NCBI GenBank assembly: GCA_948144175.1
Contig: CANXME010002559.1
Coordinates: forward strand, 1,364,001 to 1,428,000
Direction: 5' to 3'
Source of the DNA: Closterium sp. NIES-65
Taxonomy: Eukaryota > Streptophyta > Zygnematophyceae > Desmidiales > Closteriaceae
Length of the DNA: 64,000 bases
This document shows, one piece after another, positions 1 to 10,494 of the stretch. Numbering within the stretch: the stretch's first letter is position 1; every line of letters starts with the position of its first letter. The translations under genes and the position numbers were made by a program. A model generated the notes under the pieces. The model made no database searches and was not told the DNA's origin. It worked only from the letters and a program-made list of their open reading frames with translations.

Positions 1-172
1 GGTGGGGGAGGATAGAACAAGGAGCAGCGTAGCGCTCACCAGGAGGCGGGAATGGCGATGATGCAGCCATCGGCGCGCAGCCGGAAATTGCTGGAAAAAT
101 AGGCTTCAGCGGTTGGTCAGTTTAGTGCGAATTGTTCCGAATCGGTGACGGAAAGCTCTAGGCGAAACAAAA

Positions 173-244
173 CGCCGATGCCGGGGATCGAACCCGGATC
201 TTCCGCGTGACAGGCGGAGATACTGACCATTATACTACATCGAC
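173..244 (-). tRNA. trnD-GUC: tRNA-Asp (anticodon GTC)
   Basis: The minus strand folds as a 72-nt cloverleaf. Acceptor arms at 238-244 and 174-180 pair over 7 bp with one G-T pair, followed by discriminator G at 173. The anticodon GTC lies at 209-211 inside the loop CTGTCAC. The T-arm carries the B-box GGTTCGATCCC and the D-arm looks normal. No intron is present and CCA is not encoded, as expected for a nuclear gene. Four T residues follow directly on the minus strand (169-172) and can act as the RNA polymerase III terminator. Confidence 0.96.
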
Positions 245-1458
245 ACATAACATTGGAAATAGAATATATTCAATAATTTTAATAACAATTACTTTCAGGA
301 ATTTCTTTTTCTAGACTGCTATATGTGATGATTCATTTGGGGAATAATTTCTCTTGTAAAAAAAAATTGGAAGATTCCAGCAACACCTGGATGTTCTCTG
401 GAGGTCTGGAACGACAAGTCAGTGTTGACATAGCTTGTAATTCGTGTTGACTTATGATTAATGCATTGCTAGTGTATATAAGCTGGTAATCTCGCCTATA
501 TTGCATAGGACCACGTGGCTTTCTCACGTGGAAGAAAGATGCCACCTAGTGCCCAAAAACCAAGACATCGTGGCTCCTGCTCAATTACAGATTATCTGGT
601 GGCTGAGATCGGCGCCGAGATTTTTAAACTGTGTCCCTCATGATTCGCTTGCTTCTCGAATGCGAATGATTGGATGGGTCATTTATACCAGCTGTCGAGT
701 TGATGGTTGCGGATGAGAGATGCAAACGAAGGTGTTTCCATTTTGTCGTTTCTCGATCTTTCTTATGGCTCACGTTCGATTTCACGACAGCGTAAGCGCT
801 CCACTCCTTACGTGTCACCTGATTTTTGCATTGAACCTGACCGCGACATCCGCGAAAGGAGGGGAGAAAAAAATCCACTCACACCACAAAACACCAATGC
901 GCGGCTCGAAAGCACATACATGTCGGTGGACATCGGCCAAATTCCTATTTTTTCGCGACGCGTAGCATCTCCACGCTGAAGCTACAGTTCGCTGCCCCTC
1001 CTGCTGTCCGTCCATCCATCTCCCCTCACCTCGGAATTTCAGCAAATTTCGCTGCAATTTGCATTTTACGCTGTACACACAGCCGCTCCTTTGCTTTGCT
1101 TCCCTCGTCTCAAAACAAGACAAACTATGCTGCATGCCCTTCCGCTGCTTTCCTCCTGGGACGGAGCGAAACGTCATCGTTGGCGCGACCACTCTAGGAT
1201 CGTCCTTACGCAGCACACGCACCAAGGGACGAGCTATATTTACCACCTCGCGCGACACTGTCGTCTATAGTCCACCGTCTCCTGGTGCCGACCTCCCGTG
1301 CTACCCCCAGTCATTCTTACTCCTTCACTCGCGAGTTTTTCTCCAAGTCACACAAACAACTCGTGAGTAAACTCGTCCGTAGCTCTTCCTGCGAACGAGT
1401 ACAGCTTTGTGAGTGTGAGAACAACCAGTCTGGTTGCCTCTCTCTCTCACCTGCAAGG
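245..1458. other. Intergenic region upstream of the 1459 gene
   Basis: No convincing coding sequence is seen; the small open frames lack plant-protein character and overlap on both strands. The 3' part should hold the promoter and 5' UTR of the gene at 1459. A TATATTTA string at 1235-1242 is a possible TATA box, and a pyrimidine-rich stretch follows it. The first 172 bases of the window, before the tRNA, also show nothing recognisable. Confidence 0.5.
1235..1242 (+). promoter_or_regulatory. Possible TATA box for the 1459 gene
   Basis: TATATTTA lies about 215 bases upstream of the chosen ATG, which would leave a 5' UTR of about 180-190 bases. The assignment rests only on sequence resemblance and position. 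Confidence 0.25.
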
Positions 1459-2595
1459 ATGAAGCCAACGGGGAAGATCCTCGCGATGCTGATCGCGCCC
1501 GACACCAACGTCGCGCCCGCCTTTTCGCAGCACCAGTCCGTCTCGACGCGCCGCAGCTCCTTTTCGCGTCGCAGCACGTCGTCCCTCATCGCATGCCCAC
1601 AGCCGCTGCACCACACCGACCCTTTCGCCAGCAGCTCCGTCGCCAACTCCGCGATTCCATCGCACGCGACCCACTCCTTCGCCACCCACTCGCACGGTAC
1701 GGTCGCAGCGTCGTCGTTCCCGGATTTCGCCGGCTATGGTAATACGGCGACCGCGGGATTCTGCAGCCATTCGCGAAGGTCGTCCTTTTCGTCCACGGGG
1801 CAGCTCTCCCTCGCCGCACCAGCCGCCGCGATCACCGAAGCCCTTGAGCAGCCTCCGCCATCACCGGAATACACGCCGCCAACTGCGGCGCCGACGGCGC
1901 TTCCCGACTCGACCGCCCAGGCGATCACCGACGAACTCAAATCCGCATCCGCCGCCGGCGCGGAATCCGCCAAGTCCGCGGTAGTTATCGCGGAGGACGC
2001 GCGCAAGCGCGCGATGGACGCCGTGATCGGCGCGGGGTACTGGGAGACGGAGTTTCTCGACCGTCTGATGTTCCTCGAAGCAGATCCGACCTTCACCCAG
2101 CTCCCAGCCGACCAGGTTCACCAGATGAACCTGTCCCAGGAACTACCTGCCCCTCTTGAACTTCTCGCGCTCGGGCTCGGCGCGGAGGTGGTATCTGAGG
2201 AGGCGATTCGGAAGGACCTCCACGCGGCGCGCATGCGCGTGGTCGACGCGCTGATGGAGGCGCAGCATCTGGAGCGCGTCGCGCAGATGTACAGTTACAG
2301 CGTGGACGCCGCCGCGGCGTCTGACATCGGCGGCGCCGCCGCCACCGCCGACGTTAAAGTTGCCAAGTCTCGCACGCCCGCGCCGCGCGCGGCGACTGCG
2401 GGGACTAAATCCTATGGCTCAGCGCGTAGAAAGGTGCCCAAGGGAGGCAAGGCCGCGGCAGCGGCGAGTCCCAAGGCAAAGAAGGCTTCCCAGGAAGGTT
2501 CCGCAAAGCCTGCGGAGAAGGGTGGAGAGCTCAAGGCCGCTCTGAAGAAGTCGCCTACTCTGAAGCAGTGGCTTAAATTCGCAGCGACCATCTGA
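1459..2595 (+). CDS. Unrecognised Ala-rich protein, single exon, 378 aa
   Basis: The ATG at 1459 is chosen because the open frame upstream of it has no other ATG and its composition is unlike coding sequence. The protein starts MKPTGKILAMLIAPDTN. It has a Ser-rich N-terminal third, then a Pro-rich stretch. A conserved-looking helical centre follows (about residues 150-300, including AGYWETEFLDRLMFLEADPT and a second helix around MRVVDALMEAQHLERVAQ). The last 70 residues are Ala/Lys-rich and basic (KVPKGGKAAAAASPKAKKAS), resembling a nuclear or nucleic-acid-binding tail. No signal peptide, membrane segment or known domain is recognised. High GC, strong codon bias and uninterrupted length support a real gene. 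No function is assigned. Confidence 0.75.
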   Translation: MKPTGKILAMLIAPDTNVAPAFSQHQSVSTRRSSFSRRSTSSLIACPQPLHHTDPFASSSVANSAIPSHATHSFATHSHGTVAASSFPDFAGYGNTATAGFCSHSRRSSFSSTGQLSLAAPAAAITEALEQPPPSPEYTPPTAAPTALPDSTAQAITDELKSASAAGAESAKSAVVIAEDARKRAMDAVIGAGYWETEFLDRLMFLEADPTFTQLPADQVHQMNLSQELPAPLELLALGLGAEVVSEEAIRKDLHAARMRVVDALMEAQHLERVAQMYSYSVDAAAASDIGGAAATADVKVAKSRTPAPRAATAGTKSYGSARRKVPKGGKAAAAASPKAKKASQEGSAKPAEKGGELKAALKKSPTLKQWLKFAATI

Positions 2596-3034
2596 GTCAC
2601 GGTGATGGAAAAGCTGGTATTTTTAATGTCTCCGCACTAACTTATTACCGTATATCACGCTGCTCGTAAGCAGTGGCTCTTTACCGTCTGCCTCCACCGT
2701 TTTGAGAGCTGAGATTTGCAGCAGGTGGTTCCTAGTGTGCAGAGTGTGGTGAGCGCGTGTGTGTGTGCGTTAGTGACTGTGCTAGGGTGTGTGCGTTGTG
2801 TGCGGGGTATAGATTAATGGATGCATTTGTTAATACCTTATACTAATTCTGCTAACCATTAGTGGACACATGAATCTTAAACCACCCAGTCAACAGTTGC
2901 ATCACTTCATACTAAGAACCTGGCGTGCAATACAAATTCCTCTCACGTCATGTTGCTGACATCTACCATATACATCCGCATTCCCAATCTAAATCTACAG
3001 ACACAGTAACTGATGTGCTCGCAATGCACCATAA
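2596..3034. other. Intergenic region between convergent genes
   Basis: It holds the 3' ends of the two flanking convergent genes. A GT-rich stretch lies around 2738-2800, and AT-rich sequence follows that could carry polyadenylation signals. No gene is seen. Confidence 0.5.
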
Positions 3035-4750
3035 CTACACACCTCCCCACCACTTCTTCAGCCTACCTCGGCTTCCCATGCCAGCCCCTCCCCCATCATC
3101 TTCCCCAACCCTCCCTCTGTCACATCCCCTCGCGCACGCTCCTCTTCCTCTGCTGCCCTTCGCACCAGCCCAGCATTCCAACAACCGGCAGAACTTTCTT
3201 GAAAGCTGCTGCCGAGGGGAGAACGGAATGTCAGATGTCATCTTGCTGTCCGCTTCATTGTAGGGCTGGCTGTCCCCTTCAGTGTCCTTTGGATAAACTG
3301 CAGCGTCAGAACATGTCTTTCTGTCCCCTTCAGTGTCCTTGGGAAAAAATGCAGCATCAGACCAGGTCTTGCTGTCAGCTTCAAATTTCTCTCCAGGACA
3401 AACAGCGGTTACCGATCCAGCCTTGCCCTCCTCTTCCCGTAGCAATGTTTGCGAACAATAGGAGGACATTTGAACCGTCCAGGAGCTTTCCTCCCTCCCA
3501 GTAGGAGCCGCTCGCGGTGCTGCCATTGCCTGCTCCTCCCAAGCAACAGAGGATTCTGACGAGCCCGCTTCGTCCGAATTGGGGTAAAATTGTGAATTTC
3601 TTAATAATGCTGGCTGTGCTTGCCCCGTGCCGACAGCAGCAGCAGAGCTTTCTGACGAGCCTGCTTCATCCGAATCCAAGGACAGGTTCTCAAACGACGA
3701 CTCCAGCCTGCTGCTTCCCCGCGTTTCACCTGCTGCTGCACCAGCATCTGAAGAAGCACCTGAAGAGACGGGCATTAGTCCCCCCGTCACTGACACGTCT
3801 CGCGGGCATCCCTTGTCGGCCAGTGCCTGCTGAGACAGCGTTTCCGCTTGCCATGGGTCGACTGGCGTTACGCGGGTCGAAGAGGAAGGTGGGCGGCTCG
3901 CGGCGGCGGAAGTGGAAGCGGAAGCGGAGGGAGAAATGGCGGGAGGCGCGGCGGGAACGCAGACGGCGGATTCAGAGAGGCGCCTACTGCGGGAGAAACG
4001 GAAGAGAGAGTTGGGGGGGTAGGCGGCGGAGGGGAAAGGGGGGAGATGCGCGCGCGAGGGGGAGAAGAACGACGGGCTGCGGCGCGACGAGGAGATCCGC
4101 GGGGAACGGCGCGCCAGGCACGAAGTTTCCGCAATGTCGCTCTCGCCGTAATCCGTTTCCAAGAAATCGTTCTCCCTTTCGCAACTTTCGCCACTCTCGC
4201 AACTTTCGCCCACGCGAAAAAGCGTCTGGAAGTACGACGAGGTGGACATTCGTCGCCCGGAGGCGAACCCCGCGCGCTCTGCTGCTTCCCCCATCCAGTT
4301 CCGCTCAGGGGACGCTTCCATCGCGGAATAACCTCCGCCTTCCCCCCACATGCGCGGGCCAAACTGCGCGGAGAGGCGCCCCTTGGCGTCCGCGGGGGAG
4401 AAGAAGGAGGGGGAAGCGGGCGCGCCGGCGGTGGAGCTGGTGCTGCTGCCGCGATCTAAGCTGCGGTAAGAAAACAGATTGTCGGATTCGGAAATTCCGC
4501 TGGCGATTCCGGAGAAAAAGGACGGTGAAACTTGGATGCCTTGGGGATCCACGCTGCGGCCTGCAGCGCGATCGGCGGCGCAAAACTCGCCGGACGAGTC
4601 GACGAGCGTGGAATGGGGTGAAAGTCGAGGGCACGATGGGAGCTCCGGTGTTTGTCTTCTGCTCAATTGGCGGATGAATTGGCTGTTGATGTGGCCGCTT
4701 CCGAGCTTCTGACGCGACCCGCCATAACTGTAGCTCCGCCTAGCCTTCAT
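3035..4750 (-). CDS. Unrecognised Ser-rich protein, 571 aa
   Basis: The ATG at 4750 (MKARRSYSYGGSRQ) is preferred; the frame is open further upstream but only with a non-ATG start and across a 10-bp tandem repeat. The N-terminus contains SGHINSQFIRQLSRRQTPE, a compact basic motif that looks conserved. The motif SPSFFS then recurs several times (SPSFFSG, SPSFFSPAD, SPSFFSPSR). The rest is Ser/Ala-rich, with repeated acidic patches (two copies of SDEAGSSESS; two copies of YPKDTEGD-like sequence). The C-terminal 60 residues are Gly/Arg-rich and may lie beyond the true coding end, so an unrecognised intron is possible. No enzymatic domain, signal peptide or membrane segment is seen; it is likely a disordered regulatory protein. 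Confidence 0.55.
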   Translation of the reverse strand: MKARRSYSYGGSRQKLGSGHINSQFIRQLSRRQTPELPSCPRLSPHSTLVDSSGEFCAADRAAGRSVDPQGIQVSPSFFSGIASGISESDNLFSYRSLDRGSSTSSTAGAPASPSFFSPADAKGRLSAQFGPRMWGEGGGYSAMEASPERNWMGEAAERAGFASGRRMSTSSYFQTLFRVGESCESGESCERENDFLETDYGESDIAETSCLARRSPRISSSRRSPSFFSPSRAHLPPFPSAAYPPNSLFRFSRSRRLSESAVCVPAAPPAISPSASASTSAAASRPPSSSTRVTPVDPWQAETLSQQALADKGCPRDVSVTGGLMPVSSGASSDAGAAAGETRGSSRLESSFENLSLDSDEAGSSESSAAAVGTGQAQPALLRNSQFYPNSDEAGSSESSVAWEEQAMAAPRAAPTGREESSWTVQMSSYCSQTLLREEEGKAGSVTAVCPGEKFEADSKTWSDAAFFPKDTEGDRKTCSDAAVYPKDTEGDSQPYNEADSKMTSDIPFSPRQQLSRKFCRLLECWAGAKGSRGRGACARGCDRGRVGEDDGGGAGMGSRGRLKKWWGGV

Positions 4751-4778
4751 CTCCACGTTCTGCTCCGAGAGGCTGGAG

Positions 4779-4834
4779 TACGGCGGAGTCCGGCGGAGTC
4801 CGTCGGAGTCCGTCGGAGTCCGTCGGAGTCCGGC
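4779..4834. repeat. 10-bp tandem repeat (GGAGTCCGTC-type)
   Basis: About five units of a 10-bp repeat with G/T variation at one position lie just upstream of the start of the minus-strand Ser-rich gene, in its presumed 5' UTR or promoter. Confidence 0.85.
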
Positions 4835-7015
4835 GCCGGCGACTCCGGGGAACGTGGGAATGCAGGAATTTCTCAAGATGTGTAATCACCGCGGGAAAAA
4901 GGAATAGAATCGCACAAGGTGTCGGACACGGCTTCTGCGGCGCCCTTACTAAGCGAAACGATTGAAGTGAGTTGCAAGCGGCACGACTCTCAGGTTCGAA
5001 GATAAGGCACGAGTTATCGGAAGAACGAACGGCTAGGAAGTCAGCTAGTAGTATTACTACTACTGTACTACCACCGCAAGGCGTCACACGGGGTGGCTAC
5101 GCTCAGATATTCTTAGAATTCCCCGCAAAAGCTGGCGTCGCTCTGCCTTACTGTACAGAGGACTTTGCCAGGCAGTCATAGGCTGCATTCGCACAGTGAG
5201 AAGGCGAGAGACCAACAGAAGGTGTGAGCAGAAGCCTCAACATTACCCAATGGGAAGACGAGAGACCAGAGCGAGCGTTGATGAAGGCTGTAAACCGTAC
5301 TTTGAACTGTCTCACAGCATTCTAGCTTGTTGTCGATTGGTTACGAGTGGAGTGGAGGCAGGTGGACGACGCCGGGCAAGAACAGCAGCATACTCGGTAA
5401 AACGAGATGCTATGCCTTTTAGAGCGGTTTGCTTGCTCCACCGCTTTGAACCGCCACCCACCAGTCTAAAAAGTGATTCGTGAACTGAAATCGAATAGGC
5501 CTGACACGCGTTGTCATTGCGATACCCGTCACACGGGTTATAGTCCCGCAACCATTTCTATGCGTGGTGCCCTTCAAACCATTGTGGCAAACGCAGTGAA
5601 CGTGGAATGGGACAGAACTAAAACTCAATTACTGCCCCTGCTTTGGCCAAAGTTTCGGCGGGCTGGAACGCAGTGGAAATAACCGTCTTAAACCCTTAAT
5701 GGTGTCATGGTTGAGATTCATGTTCTTGCGCGTACAGCTGCGTTGGTTCAACAGTTTCGAGTAGTGGTTTCTCGAAGAGGTAAAACCTGTAGGGAAAGAA
5801 AATAGAATGGGAGTGTAGTGTGCTTGTGCGGGTTCATAAATTGTGACGGCTTGTTTGTTCAGAATCCTGACTGAACTGAAAACTCTCGAGTAAAGCTGCC
5901 TGAGATCTCAAGGAATAAATCCACACTGGACAGTGGGAGGAGATGAAACAAGAGGAGCACTGAGGTGAGCAGAAGTAAGTGGGCCCTGTCAGCCGATGGG
6001 ATTTCTGGAAACAGAAGCTTCTGCGTGTAGCTGGAGAAGGATGCACACCTGTAGGCCCTGTTCGGCAGCCTTCCATTCACACTGGGCCCACTCGAACTGG
6101 GGAAGCCTACAACATGTTTCGTAGCCTCGGGCGTCCACTCACACTGAAAGGAAGTCTCGTCCACAAACGCAACAAGTACCGTGTGTTTCTCGAGAAATTA
6201 CTGGTCGAAACTTTTACTTCTGTACGAGGCTGCCCAAATCACTAACAAAAAAACAGCCTGCCAAGTTTAACACCCTCGATATGGATAAAAGAAAATCACG
6301 AACGGGCACGATCTCTCGTTGTTTGAAAGAGCAGGCTGAAAAACGTAATTTGACCCGATTAGAAACTAATGCAGCGTTTACCCTACAGCGTGCAACTCAG
6401 AGCGGGCCTGCCTGAGTGGAACTGGAAAGCAGAAATGGGGCTGACTTTCACTGGCGGTGGAGCTTGCCTGAGCAAGCATTTTCGTGGTAGCGTCCTCAAC
6501 TTCACTCGGGCTGGGTTTCACGCGTTCGGCAGGTATGGTGTTCTAATTACGGTTTGGTGGGTTTTAAGGTGAGTCGAAATTGGGCTGAGGAAGAGCTTCT
6601 GCACCAACCGCAGTGTGACTGGGGGGGCTACCGAACAGGGCCGTAGTGTGCACCGTCGTTTTTTTCAAAATTTTCTGCCCCGCGGACCTTCCTTGTGGTC
6701 CAAAAGTGCTTTCTCAGAAATGTCGCGTTGCGAGAAAGCTGGGAGAACCGCACCAACCCACCCAATGAAAAGCGCTACGCATGTCGTGAATCTGGGATTT
6801 CTCCAAGTGCTTTCTCAGAAATGTCGCGTTGCGAGAAAGCTGGGAGAGCCGCACCAAACCACCCAATGAAAAGCGCTGCGCATGTCGTGAATCTGGGAAT
6901 TCTCCAGGTTCCGTGAACGCGCGCCACCGCTTTTGTTGGAAAAGCGAGGTTGGGCTGGGCGGCGGTGCGTGTGTCACAAAAAATGGTGACTCAAAAAGAG
7001 TTGAGGTTTGAGGCT
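4835..7015. other. Intergenic region, no gene recognised
   Basis: Open frames are short and unlike any known protein. The only clear structure is the 101-bp tandem duplication at 6704-6905. Confidence 0.5.
6704..6905. repeat. 101-bp tandem duplication
   Basis: Two adjacent copies, 6704-6804 and 6805-6905, differ at only a few positions (for example ACC/GCC and CCAACCC/CCAAACC). They begin AAGTGCTTTCTCAG and end just after TCTGGGA(A/T)TTCTCC. No filler sequence separates them. Confidence 0.93.
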
Positions 7016-7194
7016 GCATTCCGCTGCGGTCACATGTCCCAATCGATGTGTCCCAATCGTTTTTACCGTACTGCATCGTATAAAACCACATCGCACCCTA
7101 GTTTCGAAATTTTCGCATCTCTGATTTAGTTCGGTTCGGAGCGGTACACTCGATTGGGACACATCGATTGGGACATGTGTCCCCAGCGGAATGC
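7016..7194. mobile_element. Small terminal-inverted-repeat element (MITE-like)
   Basis: Two 44-bp arms, 7016-7059 and 7151-7194, are inverted copies with two mismatches; the inner 29 bp are identical. Each arm holds two direct copies of a CGATTGGGACA-type string, and the loop is about 91 bp. Outside the arms the right end reads GCCCTG and the left GAGGCT, a weak resemblance to the CAGGG termini of hAT elements. I could not find a convincing target-site duplication, so boundaries may extend a few bases. No open reading frame is present, so it would be non-autonomous. Confidence 0.65.
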
Positions 7195-7675
7195 GCCCTG
7201 AGTCCATCTGAGGGAATGGGCTTTCACTTGAGACCAGAAACAATGACAAGGGGGAGTCAAACATTTCTCTTTTGCTTGGAAAAACGAAGGGATTGATTTG
7301 AATGGTGTTCAGCAATCCATGGCACTTTTGCCACCTTCATGAACATCATCGTTTCGCCAGGTGCGTGTCGCCAGCTGTTCAAAAAGCGTGGTTCGCTTTA
7401 CCCGTTATTGAACGGAGCGGTGCAAACTGCAATAATCACTGTATGGTTCTCCCATCACAGATACAGTCAACAATATGTTGTATCATCCACAGTAATTCCA
7501 CATCGACAGGTTGTTTTCCGACCAACAACCCAACACTATGAACACAATGATGAGGACTGCTCTCGATGGCAGACTAGTATGCTTACTTGTGCGCAGTAGA
7601 AGCAATAAGGTCATGTTTCTTGTGCTATTTGTGAGTTCATATTTCTTTGGATGGTAAATGGGATTGCGATGAACT
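7195..7675. other. Intergenic region, nothing recognised
   Basis: AT-richer sequence between the inverted-repeat element and the LTR element. No gene or repeat is seen. Confidence 0.5.
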
Positions 7676-7804
7676 TGTCAGAATGATTATTAGTGGGGTA
7701 CTCTATTGTGAGTACATCCCTATTAAGGCTTACTATATGTATTCCATTGCTTACGAGTGAAACCTCTCTTCTTCTGTTAACCATTATAGCTTCTTGTTCT
7801 GACA
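7676..7804 (+). repeat. Left LTR, internally deleted
   Basis: At 129 bp it aligns to both ends of the 285-bp right repeat but lacks about 155 bp of its centre. Shared landmarks are TACTCTAT(T/A)GTGAGTACAT and the final CTTCTTGTTCTGACA. Confidence 0.8.
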
Positions 7805-7816
7805 TGCTATCAGAGC
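7805..7816 (+). other. Primer-binding site (initiator Met tRNA)
   Basis: TGCTATCAGAGC immediately follows the LTR end; the consensus is TGGTATCAGAGC. Confidence 0.7.
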
Positions 7817-7969
7817 GAGTACGCTCCTGGCCTGTGGGCCCACTTGCTTCCGCTGTTGTTCTGTCTGTCGCGCGCCCCGTGAAGCGCGACGTTTTTTCTT
7901 TCCGCCACGCGCCCGGGGCGCATGGCGATTTTTTCTGCCCGCCGCACGCTTCGGGCGCGCGGCGGTTTA

Positions 7970-8330
7970 CTGCTCCCGTCGCGCCGCCCCGGGCTCCCGT
8001 CGCGTCGCCCCCCGTGCACCCGTCGCGCCGCCCGAGGCTCCTGTCGCGTCCCCCCCCCCCCCCGTGCACCCGTCGCGTCGCCCCGGGCTCTCGTCGCGTC
8101 GCCCCCGTGCAGCCCGCGAGCTGCTCTGTGCGCCCCGCGCGACGCCTCGCTGGACTCGCGCGCTGCCCCGTGGAGCCGCGCGCGGGCCCTGTGCACCCGT
8201 TGCGCTGCCCCGTGGAGCTGCACACGGCCCCCCGTGCGCCCATCGCGCCGCCCCGTGGAGCCGCGCGAGGCCTTTCGTGCACCCGACGCGCAGCCCTCCC
8301 CCCCCCCGCCCCCCCACTGTAGCCGCGCGA
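7970..8330. repeat. GC-rich degenerate CGTCGC/GCCCC repeat
   Basis: Interior of the LTR element. Irregular repetition of CCCGTCGCGCCGCCCC-type units gives overlapping long open frames in several frames and both strands; these are compositional artefacts. Confidence 0.7.
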
Positions 8331-9313
8331 CAACCTCCTGGTGTGGGGGTGGGGGGTATGGGGTGGCTGGTATGGGGTGGCGAGTGTGTGAACTCCCCTG
8401 CTCGTCCTCCTCCTCCTCTCTCCCACCGCTGCAGCTGCTGCTGAAAGGGGGGGGGGGGTGTATGGAAGCCGTAAGAGTGGTGGTAGAGATGCTGGGGGGG
8501 ATGTGAGAAAGGGGTTGGGGGCTGTTACAATATGAAGTTTCATGAGAAGGCATTCCTGTATGCTGCAGGAGCCGACTCTACCGAGTACGAAGTCGAGAAG
8601 TCAGAAGAGTCGAAGCGACGCAGCAACCGTCTGACCAAGACCGATGCAGGCAGAAACATTTGAAGTGAAAAGAGCGGGAATAGGTTCAAAACAGGTTCAA
8701 AACGGGTTCACGCGCCGCACAGTTTGAATTCGCTGCAATAAGGGAATGTACCCCTTAGATTACATGGCTAGCCTAGGACTTTTCGTATTCCTCTGTATTA
8801 TATAAACTTGATGTATGCATGCTATTATCAACTCAGTCATTTACATTCACTCTGACCTGAGATTCAAACTTCCGCTGCAACACTACTTTGCGATCAACCC
8901 TGAGCAATCCTTTGCTAAGTCCCTTTTGGGATTGTAACAGGGGCAATAGGGGGAGGTTGACCGGAGGTAGCTGTTGTGGAGCCAGCAGCGCCTGTAGTCC
9001 GGATGTCCTTGCTCCGGTAGCCAGCGAGCCCGTTGCGCCAGTCGCCCGTGGGTTCGTTGCTCCACCGCTCGTCTTAGCCGCGGCGCTAGTTACTCCAGTA
9101 GTTCGCGGCCCTTGCTCCGGTAGCCAGTGTGCCAGTTGCTCCAGTCGCCTATGTGCCAGCAGCTTCAGCAGCCGCCTCCAATCTCTTCTCCTCTCATAGT
9201 CCCTCCTCCTCCCCACGAACCTTCTATGTCTGCCACTAGCTTTACTTGTGCTTGTGAACTTATTATGCGACTGCTTGCTGTGATAATTATACCCCATTTT
9301 GCCTATGGGGGTG

Positions 9314-9598
9314 TGTCAGAATGTTATATTTGTCTAGTCTGCAGTATGGTACTCTATAGTGAGTACATGTCAGAATCCCAACCACTAGACCAGTGGGATA
9401 AAAGGGCTTGTTAAGTAGCGGGTCAGTGCGCCCATAACCCCCCAGGCCAACATGCCTGTAACATTTCCCTAGGATCAACCGGGGATCACCAATGGACCTC
9501 TGACAGTACAGCCCTGTTAGGGTTTGCTATGTGTAACCCATTGCTTGCCAGTAAAACCTCTCTTCTTTTGTTATCCATTCTAGCTTCTTGTTCTGACA
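9314..9598 (+). repeat. Right LTR, full-length copy
   Basis: 285 bp from TGTCAGAATG to TTCTGACA. It holds the central part that is missing in the left copy. Confidence 0.8.
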
Positions 9599-10289
9599 AA
9601 AGTTGATGTATGGGGACAAATAAATGCAAAGTAATTTAGGTACCTCTGTTCCATTCTTTTCGTGTTTGTTGGCCCCCTCATTCTGCCTGGCCAGTTCTTA
9701 TTTTGCCAGCCATGATCCCATATCTATGCAACCCTACTTGGGCTATCACACTGTACCACTGCCAGCATTGCTGCCCTGCAATGGACCAAATAACGTGCCT
9801 GCCCCACCAGGTCGCATATAGTGTCAGCAATAAACAACAGACAGTAATCACATGCTTAGCATCCGCGTTTAGCCTAGTAGTTTCTCGTTACATGATTGTT
9901 GGCAGGTAACCTATGTAACAATCCGTAATTCACTGGTCAATTCACATACATTCCTCACAATAGAATCTGCCTGGCTACATTCAACTACAGTAAGTCATCC
10001 CGTAGCATGTACCAGATTTGAGAAAGACCAGCCAAACATGCTGCTGAGAGCACAGCACCAGTCGCATCACATTGCCTGGACGGCAATCTCATCTGGCGGC
10101 ATATCCGGCACAACTCCCACTTCGCTGCTCAGCTCCCCTCCATTGCTCCCCGCCTGCAGCCACAAGCTCACTACTGCTGTGAGAAGGAGCACAGAAGCAT
10201 CCAAGTTTTGGGAAAAAAAACATAAGAGAGACCGGAGAAAACGGAAACGGCAACAGCAGCATTCCACCACTCTCCGCCCTTGAACAGCA
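9599..10289. other. Intergenic region downstream of the BBX gene
   Basis: No coding signal. It should include the 3' UTR and polyadenylation region of the minus-strand BBX gene. Confidence 0.5.
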
Positions 10290-10458
10290 TCAACCGGAGA
10301 GTCGAAAGGAGTGGTAAGCATGTGCTAAGCCCCGTCCATACCCCTCACCGTTTTCAGAATAGCCCACCTTTTTTTGGGAGGGTTCGGTGGATCGTTGAGG
10401 CCAGGAGTTCAGATCGATCATGCCCCCCCTGCCTTGATTCCCCTCCTCTCGCTTCTGG

Positions 10459-10494
<36 letters not shown>

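Larger units (their letters stand above)
7676..9598 (+). mobile_element. Degenerate non-autonomous LTR retroelement
   Basis: Two related terminal repeats (7676-7804 and 9314-9598) both begin TGTCAGAATG and end TTCTGACA, perfect 8-bp inverted ends. Directly after the left repeat comes TGCTATCAGAGC (7805-7816), one mismatch from the initiator-Met-tRNA primer site TGGTATCAGAGC. A purine stretch (ATGGGGGTG) precedes the right repeat. The 1.5-kb interior encodes no recognisable gag or pol and contains a very GC-rich, CGTCGC-repeat-laden block. It is therefore a TRIM/LARD-like derivative or deletion remnant. No matching 5-bp target duplication is apparent, which suggests age or rearrangement. Confidence 0.75.

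Noticed and set aside
3517..4677. Plus-strand Arg-rich open frame of 386 codons
   Set aside because: It is antisense to the Ser-rich minus-strand gene. Its composition is just the complement of Ser/Pro codons, with no motif.
7002..7208. 8-bp target duplication that would make the inverted-repeat element a hAT MITE
   Set aside because: The sequences flanking the possible CAGGG-like ends (TGAGGTTT and AGTCCATC) do not match.
7611..8553. Overlapping 200-300-codon open frames in a GC-rich block
   Set aside because: They occur in several frames on both strands inside an LTR element and are due to CGTCGC/GCCCC repetition.
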